Shown here: positions 1 to 5,576 of the stretch, in pieces
Numbering within the stretch: position 1 is the first letter of the stretch
Layout of the letters: each line of letters begins with the position of its first letter
From: Acidobacteriota bacterium
Lineage (GTDB): Bacteria > Acidobacteriota > Terriglobia > Bryobacterales > Bryobacteraceae
Length of the DNA: 5,576 bases
Direction of reading: 5' to 3'
Assembly: GCA_003223065.1 (NCBI GenBank)
Contig: QHXU01000146.1
Coordinates: 1 to 5,576, forward strand
The notes under the pieces: generated by a model
Told to the model about the DNA's origin: nothing
The model's database searches: none
Seen by the model: only the letters and a program-made list of their open reading frames with translations
Position numbers and translations under genes: made by a program

Positions 1-2
1 TG

Positions 3-1865
3 AAGGCGAATCCGGTGCCCAGCGACCAGTCGCGGTGGGGCCGCTTCGATACAGTACAGGAACGCAACCGCGCCACGCTCCAGAACATTCTCGAGAGTGC
101 GTCCGCGAACAAGCCGGCCCGCAGCCGGATCGAGCAGGAGATCGGCGACTACTACGCTGCCTGCATGGACGAAAAGACCATCAACGCGAAGGGCACGGCC
201 CCGCTCCAGGACGATCTCCGCCAGATTGCGGCAATCAACAACAGGGCGGGGATAACCGACGTGGTGATTCACCTGTATCGAATCGGGGCGACGCCGTTCT
301 TCACGTTTTCTTCCGAGCAGGATGCGAAGGATTCGACCCGGATGATCGCCGGGCTCGATCAAGGCGGCCTCGGCTTGCCGGACCGCGACTACTATCTAAA
401 GACGGACGAGAAATCCGCTAACGTCCGCAAGAGCTACGCCGCCCACATACAGAAGATGTTTGAATTGATTGGCGTGGCTCGTGACGCGGCGGCGAAAAAG
501 GCACAAACAGTGATGGCGATCGAGACCGCGCTGGCCAAGGGGTCACTCGATCGGGTTTCGAGGCGCGATCCGGCCAAGGTGTATCACAAGCTGACGGTGA
601 AGGAGCTGATCTCGCTCGCGCCGGACATCGACTGGCCGAAGTTTTTCGAGGGGGCCGGCGCTCCCCAGATTGAAAGCCTGAACGTTTCGGTGCCACCGTT
701 CATGAGGGCCATGGAAACGGTGATCGTGACGAACAGCCTTGACGAGGTGAAGACGTATCTGACCTGGAATCTGATAAACGATTCGGCTGGCGTGTTGCCT
801 ACGAGCTTTGAGGACGAGTCGTTCCAGTTTTACGGGAGGACACTCAGCGGCGCCAAGGAGATGCGCCCGCGCTGGAAGCGCTGCGTGGACCGGACAGACA
901 GCCATCTTCCGGACGCGCTCGGCCAGAAATTCGTTGAAAAAACACTCGGCGAAGAGGGCAAACGCCGCACTCTGGAGATGGTGCACGCGCTCGAGAAGGC
1001 CCTGGAGCGCGATATTCAGTCGCTCGACTGGATGACGCCAAAAACCAAAGAGCAGGCCCTCATCAAGCTTCACGCGATCACCAACAAGATCGGGACCAAG
1101 GAGCGGTGGGTTGACTACGCGGCGGTGAGAATCGCGCGCGACGACGCTTACGGAAACGCGCAGAGGACCAGCGGATTCGAGCGCGAGCGGCAGCTTGCGA
1201 AGATCGGCAAGCCGGTGGACAAGACGGACTGGCAGATGAGCCAGCCAGCCGTCAACGCATATTACGATGCGCAAGAGAACGACATCAATTTTCCCGCGGG
1301 CATTCTGCAGCCGCCATTCTGGGACAACAGAATGGACGACGCGGTGAACTTCGGGGCGATAGGCGCCGTGATTGGCCACGAACTGACCCACGGATTCGAC
1401 GACCAGGGACGCCAGTACGACGCCCAGGGCAATCTGCGCGACTGGTGGACCGAAGCCGACGCAAAGGCCTTCGAGCAGCGCGCCGAGTGTTTCGTGAAGG
1501 AATACTCGAGTTTCACGGCGGTGGATGACGTGAAGCTCAATGGCAAGCTGACGCTGGGCGAAAACACCGCGGATAACGGCGGCGTGCACATCGCTTACAT
1601 GGCGCTGCTCGACACACTCGCCGGGAAGCATCCGCCGAAGCGCGACGGTTTCACTGCGGAGCAACGCCTCTTCCTCGGCTGGGCGCAGATCTGGTGCGAG
1701 AATCGCACTCCTGAGATCGCGCGGCTGCGCGCCCAGACTGATCCACATTCGCCGGGCGAGGCTCGCGTCAACGGCGTGGTGTCCAACATGCCGGAATTTC
1801 AGAAAGCGTTTGCGTGCCAGGCGGGCCAGCCGATGGTGCGCAACCCGGCGTGCCGGGTCTGGTGA
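3..1865 (+). CDS. M13 family zinc metallopeptidase (neprilysin/PepO-like), 5' end outside window
   Basis: This is the C-terminal ~620 residues of a secreted or periplasmic zinc endopeptidase that would cleave oligopeptides. The frame is open to the left edge. A GTG at 15 is in frame, but the residues before it (K-A-N-P) and after it (V-P-S-D-Q-S-R-W-G) form the conserved N-terminal M13 signature, so GTG 15 is internal. Full members are about 670-700 residues, so roughly 60 residues including the signal peptide are missing. Counting from codon 15, I see the substrate-binding NAYY (414-417), the zinc motif HELTH (455-459; His455, Glu456, His459), the third zinc ligand and partner in ENTAD (Glu516, Asp520), the transition-state His578 in D-P-H-S-P with Arg584, and the family-typical C-terminal C-R-V-W. 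All catalytic residues are present, so it should be active. The stop TGA lies one base before the next gene. Its peptide substrate cannot be told. Confidence 0.95.
   Translation, partial: KANPVPSDQSRWGRFDTVQERNRATLQNILESASANKPARSRIEQEIGDYYAACMDEKTINAKGTAPLQDDLRQIAAINNRAGITDVVIHLYRIGATPFFTFSSEQDAKDSTRMIAGLDQGGLGLPDRDYYLKTDEKSANVRKSYAAHIQKMFELIGVARDAAAKKAQTVMAIETALAKGSLDRVSRRDPAKVYHKLTVKELISLAPDIDWPKFFEGAGAPQIESLNVSVPPFMRAMETVIVTNSLDEVKTYLTWNLINDSAGVLPTSFEDESFQFYGRTLSGAKEMRPRWKRCVDRTDSHLPDALGQKFVEKTLGEEGKRRTLEMVHALEKALERDIQSLDWMTPKTKEQALIKLHAITNKIGTKERWVDYAAVRIARDDAYGNAQRTSGFERERQLAKIGKPVDKTDWQMSQPAVNAYYDAQENDINFPAGILQPPFWDNRMDDAVNFGAIGAVIGHELTHGFDDQGRQYDAQGNLRDWWTEADAKAFEQRAECFVKEYSSFTAVDDVKLNGKLTLGENTADNGGVHIAYMALLDTLAGKHPPKRDGFTAEQRLFLGWAQIWCENRTPEIARLRAQTDPHSPGEARVNGVVSNMPEFQKAFACQAGQPMVRNPACRVW
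1843..1858 (+). repeat. Perfect 7-bp inverted repeat at the peptidase/mutase junction
   Basis: ACCCGGC at 1843-1849 and GCCGGGT at 1852-1858 are exact reverse complements separated by GT. In RNA this would form a six-pair GC-rich stem with a CGTG loop. It lies in the last codons of the peptidase gene and ends eight bases before ATG 1867, where a Shine-Dalgarno would normally sit. No T-run follows, so it is not an intrinsic terminator. A role in coupling translation of the two genes is inference. Confidence 0.4.
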
Positions 1866-1866
1866 C

Positions 1867-3234
1867 ATGAGCGCCCGCTCAGGGGAAAGCCTGCGCATCT
1901 CACACGTCGGACTGCGCGGGATCGTCGGCCGAGGCCTAAGCGCGGAACAGGTGGTCGACTTTGCCTCGGCGTTCGGGACTTTCCTGGGCGGCGGGCCGGT
2001 GGTGCTGGGCCGCGATCCGCGCGCGTCGAGCGTGATGCTGCGGGAGGGCGTGATCGCCGGCCTGCTCGCTTGCGGGCACGACGTCATCGATCTCGGGGTC
2101 GTCTCGACTCCGGTTATCCAGCATGCGATCCGCCGCCACGGCGCTGCGGGTGGCGTCTCGATTGGGGCCAGCCACAACGCGGCCGAATGGAATGCGCTTA
2201 AGTTTCTGGGCGGCGCGGGAACATATCTTTCGACCGCGGAAGCCAGCGAACTCCTCGACCTCTATCATCTGCGCCGTTTTACGTTCGCCACATGGGAACG
2301 CGTGGGACGCCTCCGGCAGGAAGACGACGCGATTGACTATTACCTGGATGGACTCGCCTCGGTTTACGACCTGGCCGCGCTGGCGCGGTTCAAGGTGATC
2401 GTCGACTGCGCCAACGGTACGTCCTCGCGGATTCTGCGCAGGCTGGCCGAGCGCCACGGCCTGCGCTTCATCCTGATCAATGAACGCATGGGCGCGCTCG
2501 CCCACGAGCCGAACACATCCGCCGCGATGGTGGCCTTGCAACTGGCGCCGCTGGTGGCACCGGCCGGTGCGGACGCGGGATTTCTGTTCGACGTCGACTC
2601 GGATCGTGTCGCAATGGCGACGGGAGCCGGTGTGCCGGTAACGGAAGAGATGATGCTTCCTTTGCTGGCCGACTATCTGCTGCCGCGATCGCGGGGAAAG
2701 CTTATCATCACCAATCTTTCGACTACGGCGCTGGTGGAAGAGATCGCGGCACGGCACGGCGGCAAAGTGATCCGCGTACGGGTGGGACGGCAGGCGGCGA
2801 TGGACGCGATGGCGATCTACCGGCCGGAGGAGATCGGGGTGGCCGGCGAAGGAACGGGCGCGGTGATGATTCCCGCGTTCCGCTTCGTCTACGACGGGAT
2901 CGCATCGATGCTTGCAGTCCTTTCCATGATGCTTGAACGCGGTACGACGTTGACTGAGATTCTGGCCGGCTATCCGCGATACTCGATCTTGAAGGGGCAG
3001 GTGTCGTTCGTGCCTCAGCGGATTCCGGCCATGTTCATGGAGCTCGAGCGCCGCTATTCCGATGGAAGGGTGAACTCCGCCGACGGGCTGCGGGTAGATT
3101 GGCCGGACACCTGGTTTCACGTGCGCGTCAGCCAGACTGAGCCGATCGTGCGCGTGATCTGCGAGCAGAAGGGCGAGCCGCCGCGCGCTCTATTCGATGC
3201 TTTGATGGACCAGGTGCGCCAATATGCCGCGTGA
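1867..3234 (+). CDS. Phosphohexomutase superfamily protein (PMM/PGM/GlmM-like), first of a tandem pair
   Basis: This is a 455-residue cytosolic protein of the alpha-D-phosphohexomutase superfamily, which moves phosphate between C1 and C6 of a hexose or hexosamine phosphate via a phosphoserine. ATG 1867 is chosen because homology begins at once (L-R-I-S-H-V-G-L-R-G-I-V-G). A TTG at 1810 would add 19 residues read from inside the peptidase gene. The four expected regions are visible in order: the catalytic loop G-A-S-H-N-A with Ser102, His103 and Asn104; the metal loop D-V-D-S-D-R (Asp242, Asp244, Asp246, Arg247); the sugar loop G-E-G-T-G-A (327-332); and the C-terminal phosphate loop R-V-S-Q-T-E-P (420-426). 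Oddities are Ala after Ser-His-Asn where Pro is usual, and no His after the sugar loop, where classical PMM/PGM has E-x-S-G-H. Length is normal. There is no clear Shine-Dalgarno, and translation probably depends on the peptidase gene. Substrate is uncertain: glucosamine, mannose or glucose phosphate. Confidence 0.88.
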   Translation: MSARSGESLRISHVGLRGIVGRGLSAEQVVDFASAFGTFLGGGPVVLGRDPRASSVMLREGVIAGLLACGHDVIDLGVVSTPVIQHAIRRHGAAGGVSIGASHNAAEWNALKFLGGAGTYLSTAEASELLDLYHLRRFTFATWERVGRLRQEDDAIDYYLDGLASVYDLAALARFKVIVDCANGTSSRILRRLAERHGLRFILINERMGALAHEPNTSAAMVALQLAPLVAPAGADAGFLFDVDSDRVAMATGAGVPVTEEMMLPLLADYLLPRSRGKLIITNLSTTALVEEIAARHGGKVIRVRVGRQAAMDAMAIYRPEEIGVAGEGTGAVMIPAFRFVYDGIASMLAVLSMMLERGTTLTEILAGYPRYSILKGQVSFVPQRIPAMFMELERRYSDGRVNSADGLRVDWPDTWFHVRVSQTEPIVRVICEQKGEPPRALFDALMDQVRQYAA

Positions 3235-3241
3235 ACACCTG
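3211..3241 (+). repeat. Inverted repeat enclosing the second mutase start codon
   Basis: CAGGTG at 3211-3216 is the reverse complement of CACCTG at 3236-3241, and CGC 3217-3219 could add pairs with GCG 3229-3231. The structure would cover the AGGTG ribosome-binding site and ATG 3224, and a ribosome finishing the upstream gene at 3234 would open it. A six-base match in GC-rich DNA can occur by chance, so the function is speculative. Confidence 0.25.
3212..3216 (+). promoter_or_regulatory. Shine-Dalgarno-like AGGTG for the second mutase gene
   Basis: AGGTG sits seven bases before ATG 3224, inside the last codons of the first mutase gene. It supports ATG 3224 as the true start. It is also one arm of a possible CAGGTG/CACCTG pairing described separately. 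Confidence 0.5.
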
Positions 3242-4600
3242 CTGAAGATCGGCGTTTCCGGCATTCGCGGCGTCGTGGGTCCCTTTCTAACGCCACAGTT
3301 GACGCGGGCGTTCGCGCAGGCATTTGGAACCTACGTCGGACCGCGGCGCGTCGTCGTGGGTAGAGACACACGCACCAGCGGCCCCATGCTCCAGCACGCG
3401 GTCCACTGCGGACTGCTCGCGGCAGGCTGTGAGGTCACCGACGTCGGCGTGTTACCCACACCCACCATCCAGTTCTATACGGCCCGCTGCGGCGCGCGCG
3501 GGGGGCTGGCCATTACCGCCTCACACAATCCACCGGAGTACAACGCGCTGAAGATGTTCAACGCGGCCGGGCTCTTCTTCAATCATTACGAGCGCAGCGA
3601 ACTGCTCGATATCTATCATCAGAGCGCATTCCGGGAAGCGACCAACGCCGAGATGCGGGGCGTGACGCGCGACGCGGACGCGCCGGTACGGCTGCACATC
3701 GAGCAGGTGCTCGCCCAGATGGACGCGGAACGAATCCGCGCCCGGCGATTTCGGGTGGCGCTCGACGCAGTGAACGGAGCGGGCGCCGTGATGACTCCCC
3801 ATTTCCTGCAGCATGCCTTGGGATGCGAGCTGCAGGCCATCTCCATCGATCCCGGAAAGCCGTTCCCACGCGTGGCCGAGCCGGGGCCGGAGACGCTCGG
3901 CGATCTTGCACGCCTGGTTCGTGAACAAGGTTGCGACATCGGCTTCGGACAGGATCCCGACGGGGACCTCGCGGTGGTGGACGAAACCGGCCGTGTGCTC
4001 GACAATGACGATGTGCTTGCGGTGGCGATCGACGCCGTGTTGGCGCGCCAGAGAGGCGCCGTCGTGGTAAACCTGACGACCTCTTCGGCAATCGACGACA
4101 TCGCCGCGGCGCGCGGATGCCGCGTCTATCGCACGCCAGTGGGTGAGGCGAATGTGGTCGAGACCATGCTCGCGACCGGCGCGGTGATCGGCGGCGAGGG
4201 TTCGAACGGCGGCATCATCTATCCCGCCGTGCAGAGCTGCCGGGACAGTTACGCGGGAATGGCATTGTGGCTGGATCGATTGGCGGCGACCGGGGCGAGC
4301 GTATCCGCTCTAGTCGAAGGGCTGCCGCGTTACCATCGGCGGTCCGCAACAGTTGGTTTCGAGCATGGGCGGTTGGGCCCCCTGATGCAGAAGCTGGCCG
4401 GGCGATGGCCGGAGGCGCAGCTCGACCGGCGCGACGGGCTCAAGGTGGGATTCGCTGATGGTTGGATTCACGCGCGGGCATCCAATACGGAGCCACTCCT
4501 GAGAATAGCGGTAGAAGCGAAAACGGAGGCGCGGGCAGCGGAACTGTTTACGGCTGCGGAGCAGGTTGCTGCGGATCCTTCGGCGATTCTGGGAGGATGA
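3224..4600 (+). CDS. glmM: Phosphoglucosamine mutase-like protein (archaeal/Bacteroidetes-type GlmM family), second of a tandem pair
   Basis: This 458-residue phosphohexomutase most resembles archaeal/Bacteroidetes-type GlmM, which makes glucosamine-1-phosphate for UDP-GlcNAc. The start at ATG 3224 is supported by an AGGTG seven bases upstream and by immediate homology (L-K-I-G-V-S-G-I-R-G-V-V-G). Visible motifs are G-R-D-T-R-T-S-G (46-53), the catalytic T-A-S-H-N-P-P-E-Y-N with Ser100, V-G-E-A-N-V-V-E (domain III), the sugar loop G-G-E-G-S-N-G-G (323-330) and the phosphate loop R-A-S-N-T-E-P-L-L-R. The metal loop reads D-P-D-G-D-L (244-249). Compared with D-x-D-x-D-R-L/V in the family and in the upstream paralogue, the Arg is missing by a clean one-codon deletion. 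The sugar loop has one residue more than the usual G-E-G-N-G-G. The frame is intact, so this is not an obvious pseudogene, but activity may be altered. The gene overlaps the upstream gene by 11 bases and the convergent division gene by 53. The symbol is tentative. Confidence 0.87.
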   Translation: MPREHLLKIGVSGIRGVVGPFLTPQLTRAFAQAFGTYVGPRRVVVGRDTRTSGPMLQHAVHCGLLAAGCEVTDVGVLPTPTIQFYTARCGARGGLAITASHNPPEYNALKMFNAAGLFFNHYERSELLDIYHQSAFREATNAEMRGVTRDADAPVRLHIEQVLAQMDAERIRARRFRVALDAVNGAGAVMTPHFLQHALGCELQAISIDPGKPFPRVAEPGPETLGDLARLVREQGCDIGFGQDPDGDLAVVDETGRVLDNDDVLAVAIDAVLARQRGAVVVNLTTSSAIDDIAAARGCRVYRTPVGEANVVETMLATGAVIGGEGSNGGIIYPAVQSCRDSYAGMALWLDRLAATGASVSALVEGLPRYHRRSATVGFEHGRLGPLMQKLAGRWPEAQLDRRDGLKVGFADGWIHARASNTEPLLRIAVEAKTEARAAELFTAAEQVAADPSAILGG

Positions 4601-4892
4601 ACGTCGTCTCGCCGGGGCGAAGCAGCTTCAACTGCTTCCGGATCTCCATCTCTTGCTCGCTGCGGCTTTCCTGCAGCCGGCGGATGCGCTCCCGGCGGCG
4701 TTCGTTCTCGCGCGCCAGCTCGGCGTTTTGCTCCTGAAGCTGGCGGATCTCCCGATGCTTCTCGCGAAGCGCCTCGATGCCTTGCGGTCCGCGCAACGCG
4801 ATCCACCCGTAACCGAAGACGAGGACGGCGATGAGCAGATATCCGGCCCGCCGCGCCGGGCGCTCGAGGAGTGCATGAAACAAAGGTCCCAA
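4548..4892 (-). CDS. ftsB: Septum formation initiator family protein (FtsB/DivIC-like)
   Basis: This is a 114-residue single-pass membrane protein of the FtsB/DivIC family, which with FtsL and FtsQ partners activates septal peptidoglycan synthesis. The layout matches the family: a short basic N-terminus (R-P-A-R-R), a transmembrane helix at about residues 17-33 (rich in L, I, V, with G-Y-G-W near its end), then a Glu/Arg/Gln-rich coiled coil at about 38-85 containing L-A-R-E-N-E, and the family hallmark K-Q-L-K-L-L-R-P-G-E (87-95). It ends in a Pro/Gln-rich tail. The start is not certain. An in-frame TAA lies three codons upstream, no ATG occurs before the helix, and the candidates are TTG 4892 (used here) and TTG 4883. 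The last 17 codons overlap the end of the mutase gene on the other strand. It may be co-transcribed with the gene at 5576-4949, or use the weak promoter at 4898-4903. FtsB versus DivIC naming cannot be decided here. Confidence 0.85.
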   Translation of the reverse strand: MGPLFHALLERPARRAGYLLIAVLVFGYGWIALRGPQGIEALREKHREIRQLQEQNAELARENERRRERIRRLQESRSEQEMEIRKQLKLLRPGETTFILPESPKDPQQPAPQP

Positions 4893-4897
4893 GTTAT

Positions 4898-4903
4898 GTT
4901 ATA
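4898..4903 (-). promoter_or_regulatory. Possible -10 box (TATAAC) just upstream of the ftsB-like gene
   Basis: On the minus strand TATAAC occurs five bases before TTG 4892, within the AT-richer 56-base gap (4893-4948) between the two minus-strand genes. No good -35 match is seen at the usual spacing. If used, the transcript would start at or next to the TTG and be nearly leaderless. The gap otherwise shows no terminator. Confidence 0.2.
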
Positions 4904-4948
4904 TCCCGAATTCGTGAAAAATTCCAGTGTTATGAAGTCTTGGCGGGG

Positions 4949-5576
4949 CTATTTCTTTTCTGCGCGCGGTGCGCTTTTGTCAACCAGTGCCTTGACCTCG
5001 GCGGGTGGCTCAAAGCGGCCAGCCGGGATCTCTTCATTCACCTTAACGCTCTGGAGCGTGATGCTGAACTCCTGCCCGCCCGCCTTCTGGACAGTTTTGG
5101 TGGGAGTCAGAATGCCGCTAAAGTCCCTATAATCGGAAACGCTAATGTCCACCGGAATTTCGCCCATCTGATTCACGGCAACGGTGTTCACCTTGACCAG
5201 AAGACCGGATTTCTTTTCGAAATACATGGTTTCTGGTTTACCCTCGGCGGGCGTGACCACCACTTTGTAGCAATCCTCGCCGCTGACGGGCTCGACGCCC
5301 TCTGTTACCGCTTTCGAGTAGAGTTTACGCCACACGAGCGGTGCGTTCATCGTGGATTCGCGGACAGCCTGCGCCTTCTCCTCGCCGCTTTTCACGCGCG
5401 CGCCCATCATGGCGCTCTTTTCCCAGGCAACTCCGCCGGTCACGCCCATCTCGATTTTTCCTACGCCCTCGATTTCGAGCGTCGAATAATTCTTGTCCGG
5501 TTCGGCCGAGTAGCGCGTAACGGTGCCTTTGAGCCCTGCCGCGGCGAACTCAACCGTTCCCGTGGCGATCTCCGTA
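4949..5576 (-). CDS. Probable periplasmic LolA/LolB-like protein, N-terminal part outside window
   Basis: The frame stays open to the right edge, so this is the C-terminal ~208 residues of a longer protein. ATG 5449 is internal: the 42 codons before it are open and coding-like, with a beta-strand pattern (for example Y-S-T-L-E-I-E-G-V-G-K-I-E). The stop is TAG at 4951-4949. The sequence alternates short beta strands and turns: T-G-G-V-A-W-E, then G-E-D-C-Y-K-V-V-V, M-Y-F-E-K-K-S-G-L-L-V-K, V-S-D-Y-R-D-F-S-G-I, and V-K-V-N-E-E-I-P-A-G-R-F-E-P-P. This pattern (a tyrosine/fluorescent-like strand followed by 'sGLL', 'DYRdfsGi..P' and 'N..i....F..P') resembles LolA/LolB-fold lipoprotein-sorting or lipoprotein-like proteins of Gram-negative bacteria. 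The fold assignment is from pattern only. No signal peptide can be seen because the N-terminus is missing. Its role is unknown; an M16-peptidase-linked or fused C-terminal domain is another possibility. The gene reads towards the ftsB-like gene, 56 bases away. Confidence 0.75.
   Translation of the reverse strand, partial: TEIATGTVEFAAAGLKGTVTRYSAEPDKNYSTLEIEGVGKIEMGVTGGVAWEKSAMMGARVKSGEEKAQAVRESTMNAPLVWRKLYSKAVTEGVEPVSGEDCYKVVVTPAEGKPETMYFEKKSGLLVKVNTVAVNQMGEIPVDISVSDYRDFSGILTPTKTVQKAGGQEFSITLQSVKVNEEIPAGRFEPPAEVKALVDKSAPRAEKK

Noticed and set aside
15..17. GTG as the start of the peptidase
   Set aside because: The in-frame residues on both sides make the conserved M13 N-P-(V/I)-P-x-D-x-S-R-W-G signature, so the real start is left of the window.
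1810..1866. TTG 1810 as the start of the first mutase
   Set aside because: It would add 19 residues coded entirely within the peptidase gene with no similarity to the family. ATG 1867 gives the usual N-terminus.
543..2177. 544-codon open frame on the minus strand across the peptidase gene
   Set aside because: The opposite strand encodes an M13 peptidase with every catalytic motif. The antisense frame gives an Arg/Pro/His-rich sequence without recognisable domains, as expected from GC-rich codon bias, and it crosses a gene junction.
1936..3120. 394-codon open frame on the minus strand across the first mutase gene
   Set aside because: Shadow of the mutase coding frame: compositionally odd, no recognisable motif, and fully inside a well-supported gene.
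4908..4924. GAATT/AATTC inverted repeat in the gap between the minus-strand genes, as a terminator
   Set aside because: Only five AT-rich pairs with a seven-base loop and no suitable T-run, too weak for an intrinsic terminator.
4566..5132. 188-codon plus-strand open frame over the ftsB-like gene and the gap
   Set aside because: It is the antisense of the coiled-coil coding region and runs across two minus-strand genes. It is Leu/Ala-rich with no recognisable domain.
5447..5449. ATG as the start of the LolA/LolB-like gene
   Set aside because: Forty-two further in-frame codons up to the window edge are open and continue the same beta-strand pattern, so the start lies outside the window.

Overview
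The window is GC-rich, gene-dense bacterial chromosome. It has no RNA genes, mobile elements, CRISPR array or long non-coding stretch. The mix of a secreted M13 (neprilysin-like) peptidase, archaeal/Bacteroidetes-type phosphohexomutases and a LolA/LolB-like periplasmic protein suggests a Gram-negative bacterium, perhaps an acidobacterium. That placement is inferred from gene content and style only; no marker gene is present.

Layout: (1) Positions 3-1865 (+) hold the 3' nine-tenths or so of an M13 zinc metallopeptidase gene whose start lies off the left edge. (2) One base after its stop, 1867-3234 (+) encodes a 455-residue phosphohexomutase-superfamily protein. (3) Overlapping that by 11 bases, 3224-4600 (+) encodes a second, divergent 458-residue member of the same superfamily, the one more like archaeal-type phosphoglucosamine mutase. 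These three genes look like one translationally coupled operon. (4) On the minus strand, 4892-4548 encodes a 114-residue FtsB/DivIC-type division protein. Its last 17 codons overlap the 3' end of the second mutase gene tail to tail. (5) After a 56-base AT-richer gap, 5576-4949 (-) is the C-terminal part of a probable periplasmic LolA/LolB-like protein that continues off the right edge.

Functionally, the mutase pair would interconvert sugar-1- and sugar-6-phosphates for UDP-GlcNAc or other envelope glycans, and the FtsB-like protein would act in septal wall synthesis. The window therefore has an envelope theme, but no pathway is demonstrated.

The most interesting signal is the mutase pair. 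The two proteins are clearly paralogous in tandem, yet each departs from the superfamily signature in a different place. The first keeps the metal loop (D-x-D-x-D-R) but has an altered sugar-binding loop and an altered residue after the catalytic Ser-His-Asn. The second keeps a textbook catalytic serine motif but lacks the Arg of the metal loop through a one-residue deletion, and has one extra residue in the sugar-binding loop. Both gene junctions also carry small inverted repeats placed where they could enforce translational coupling. I see no exotic defence or mobile system here.
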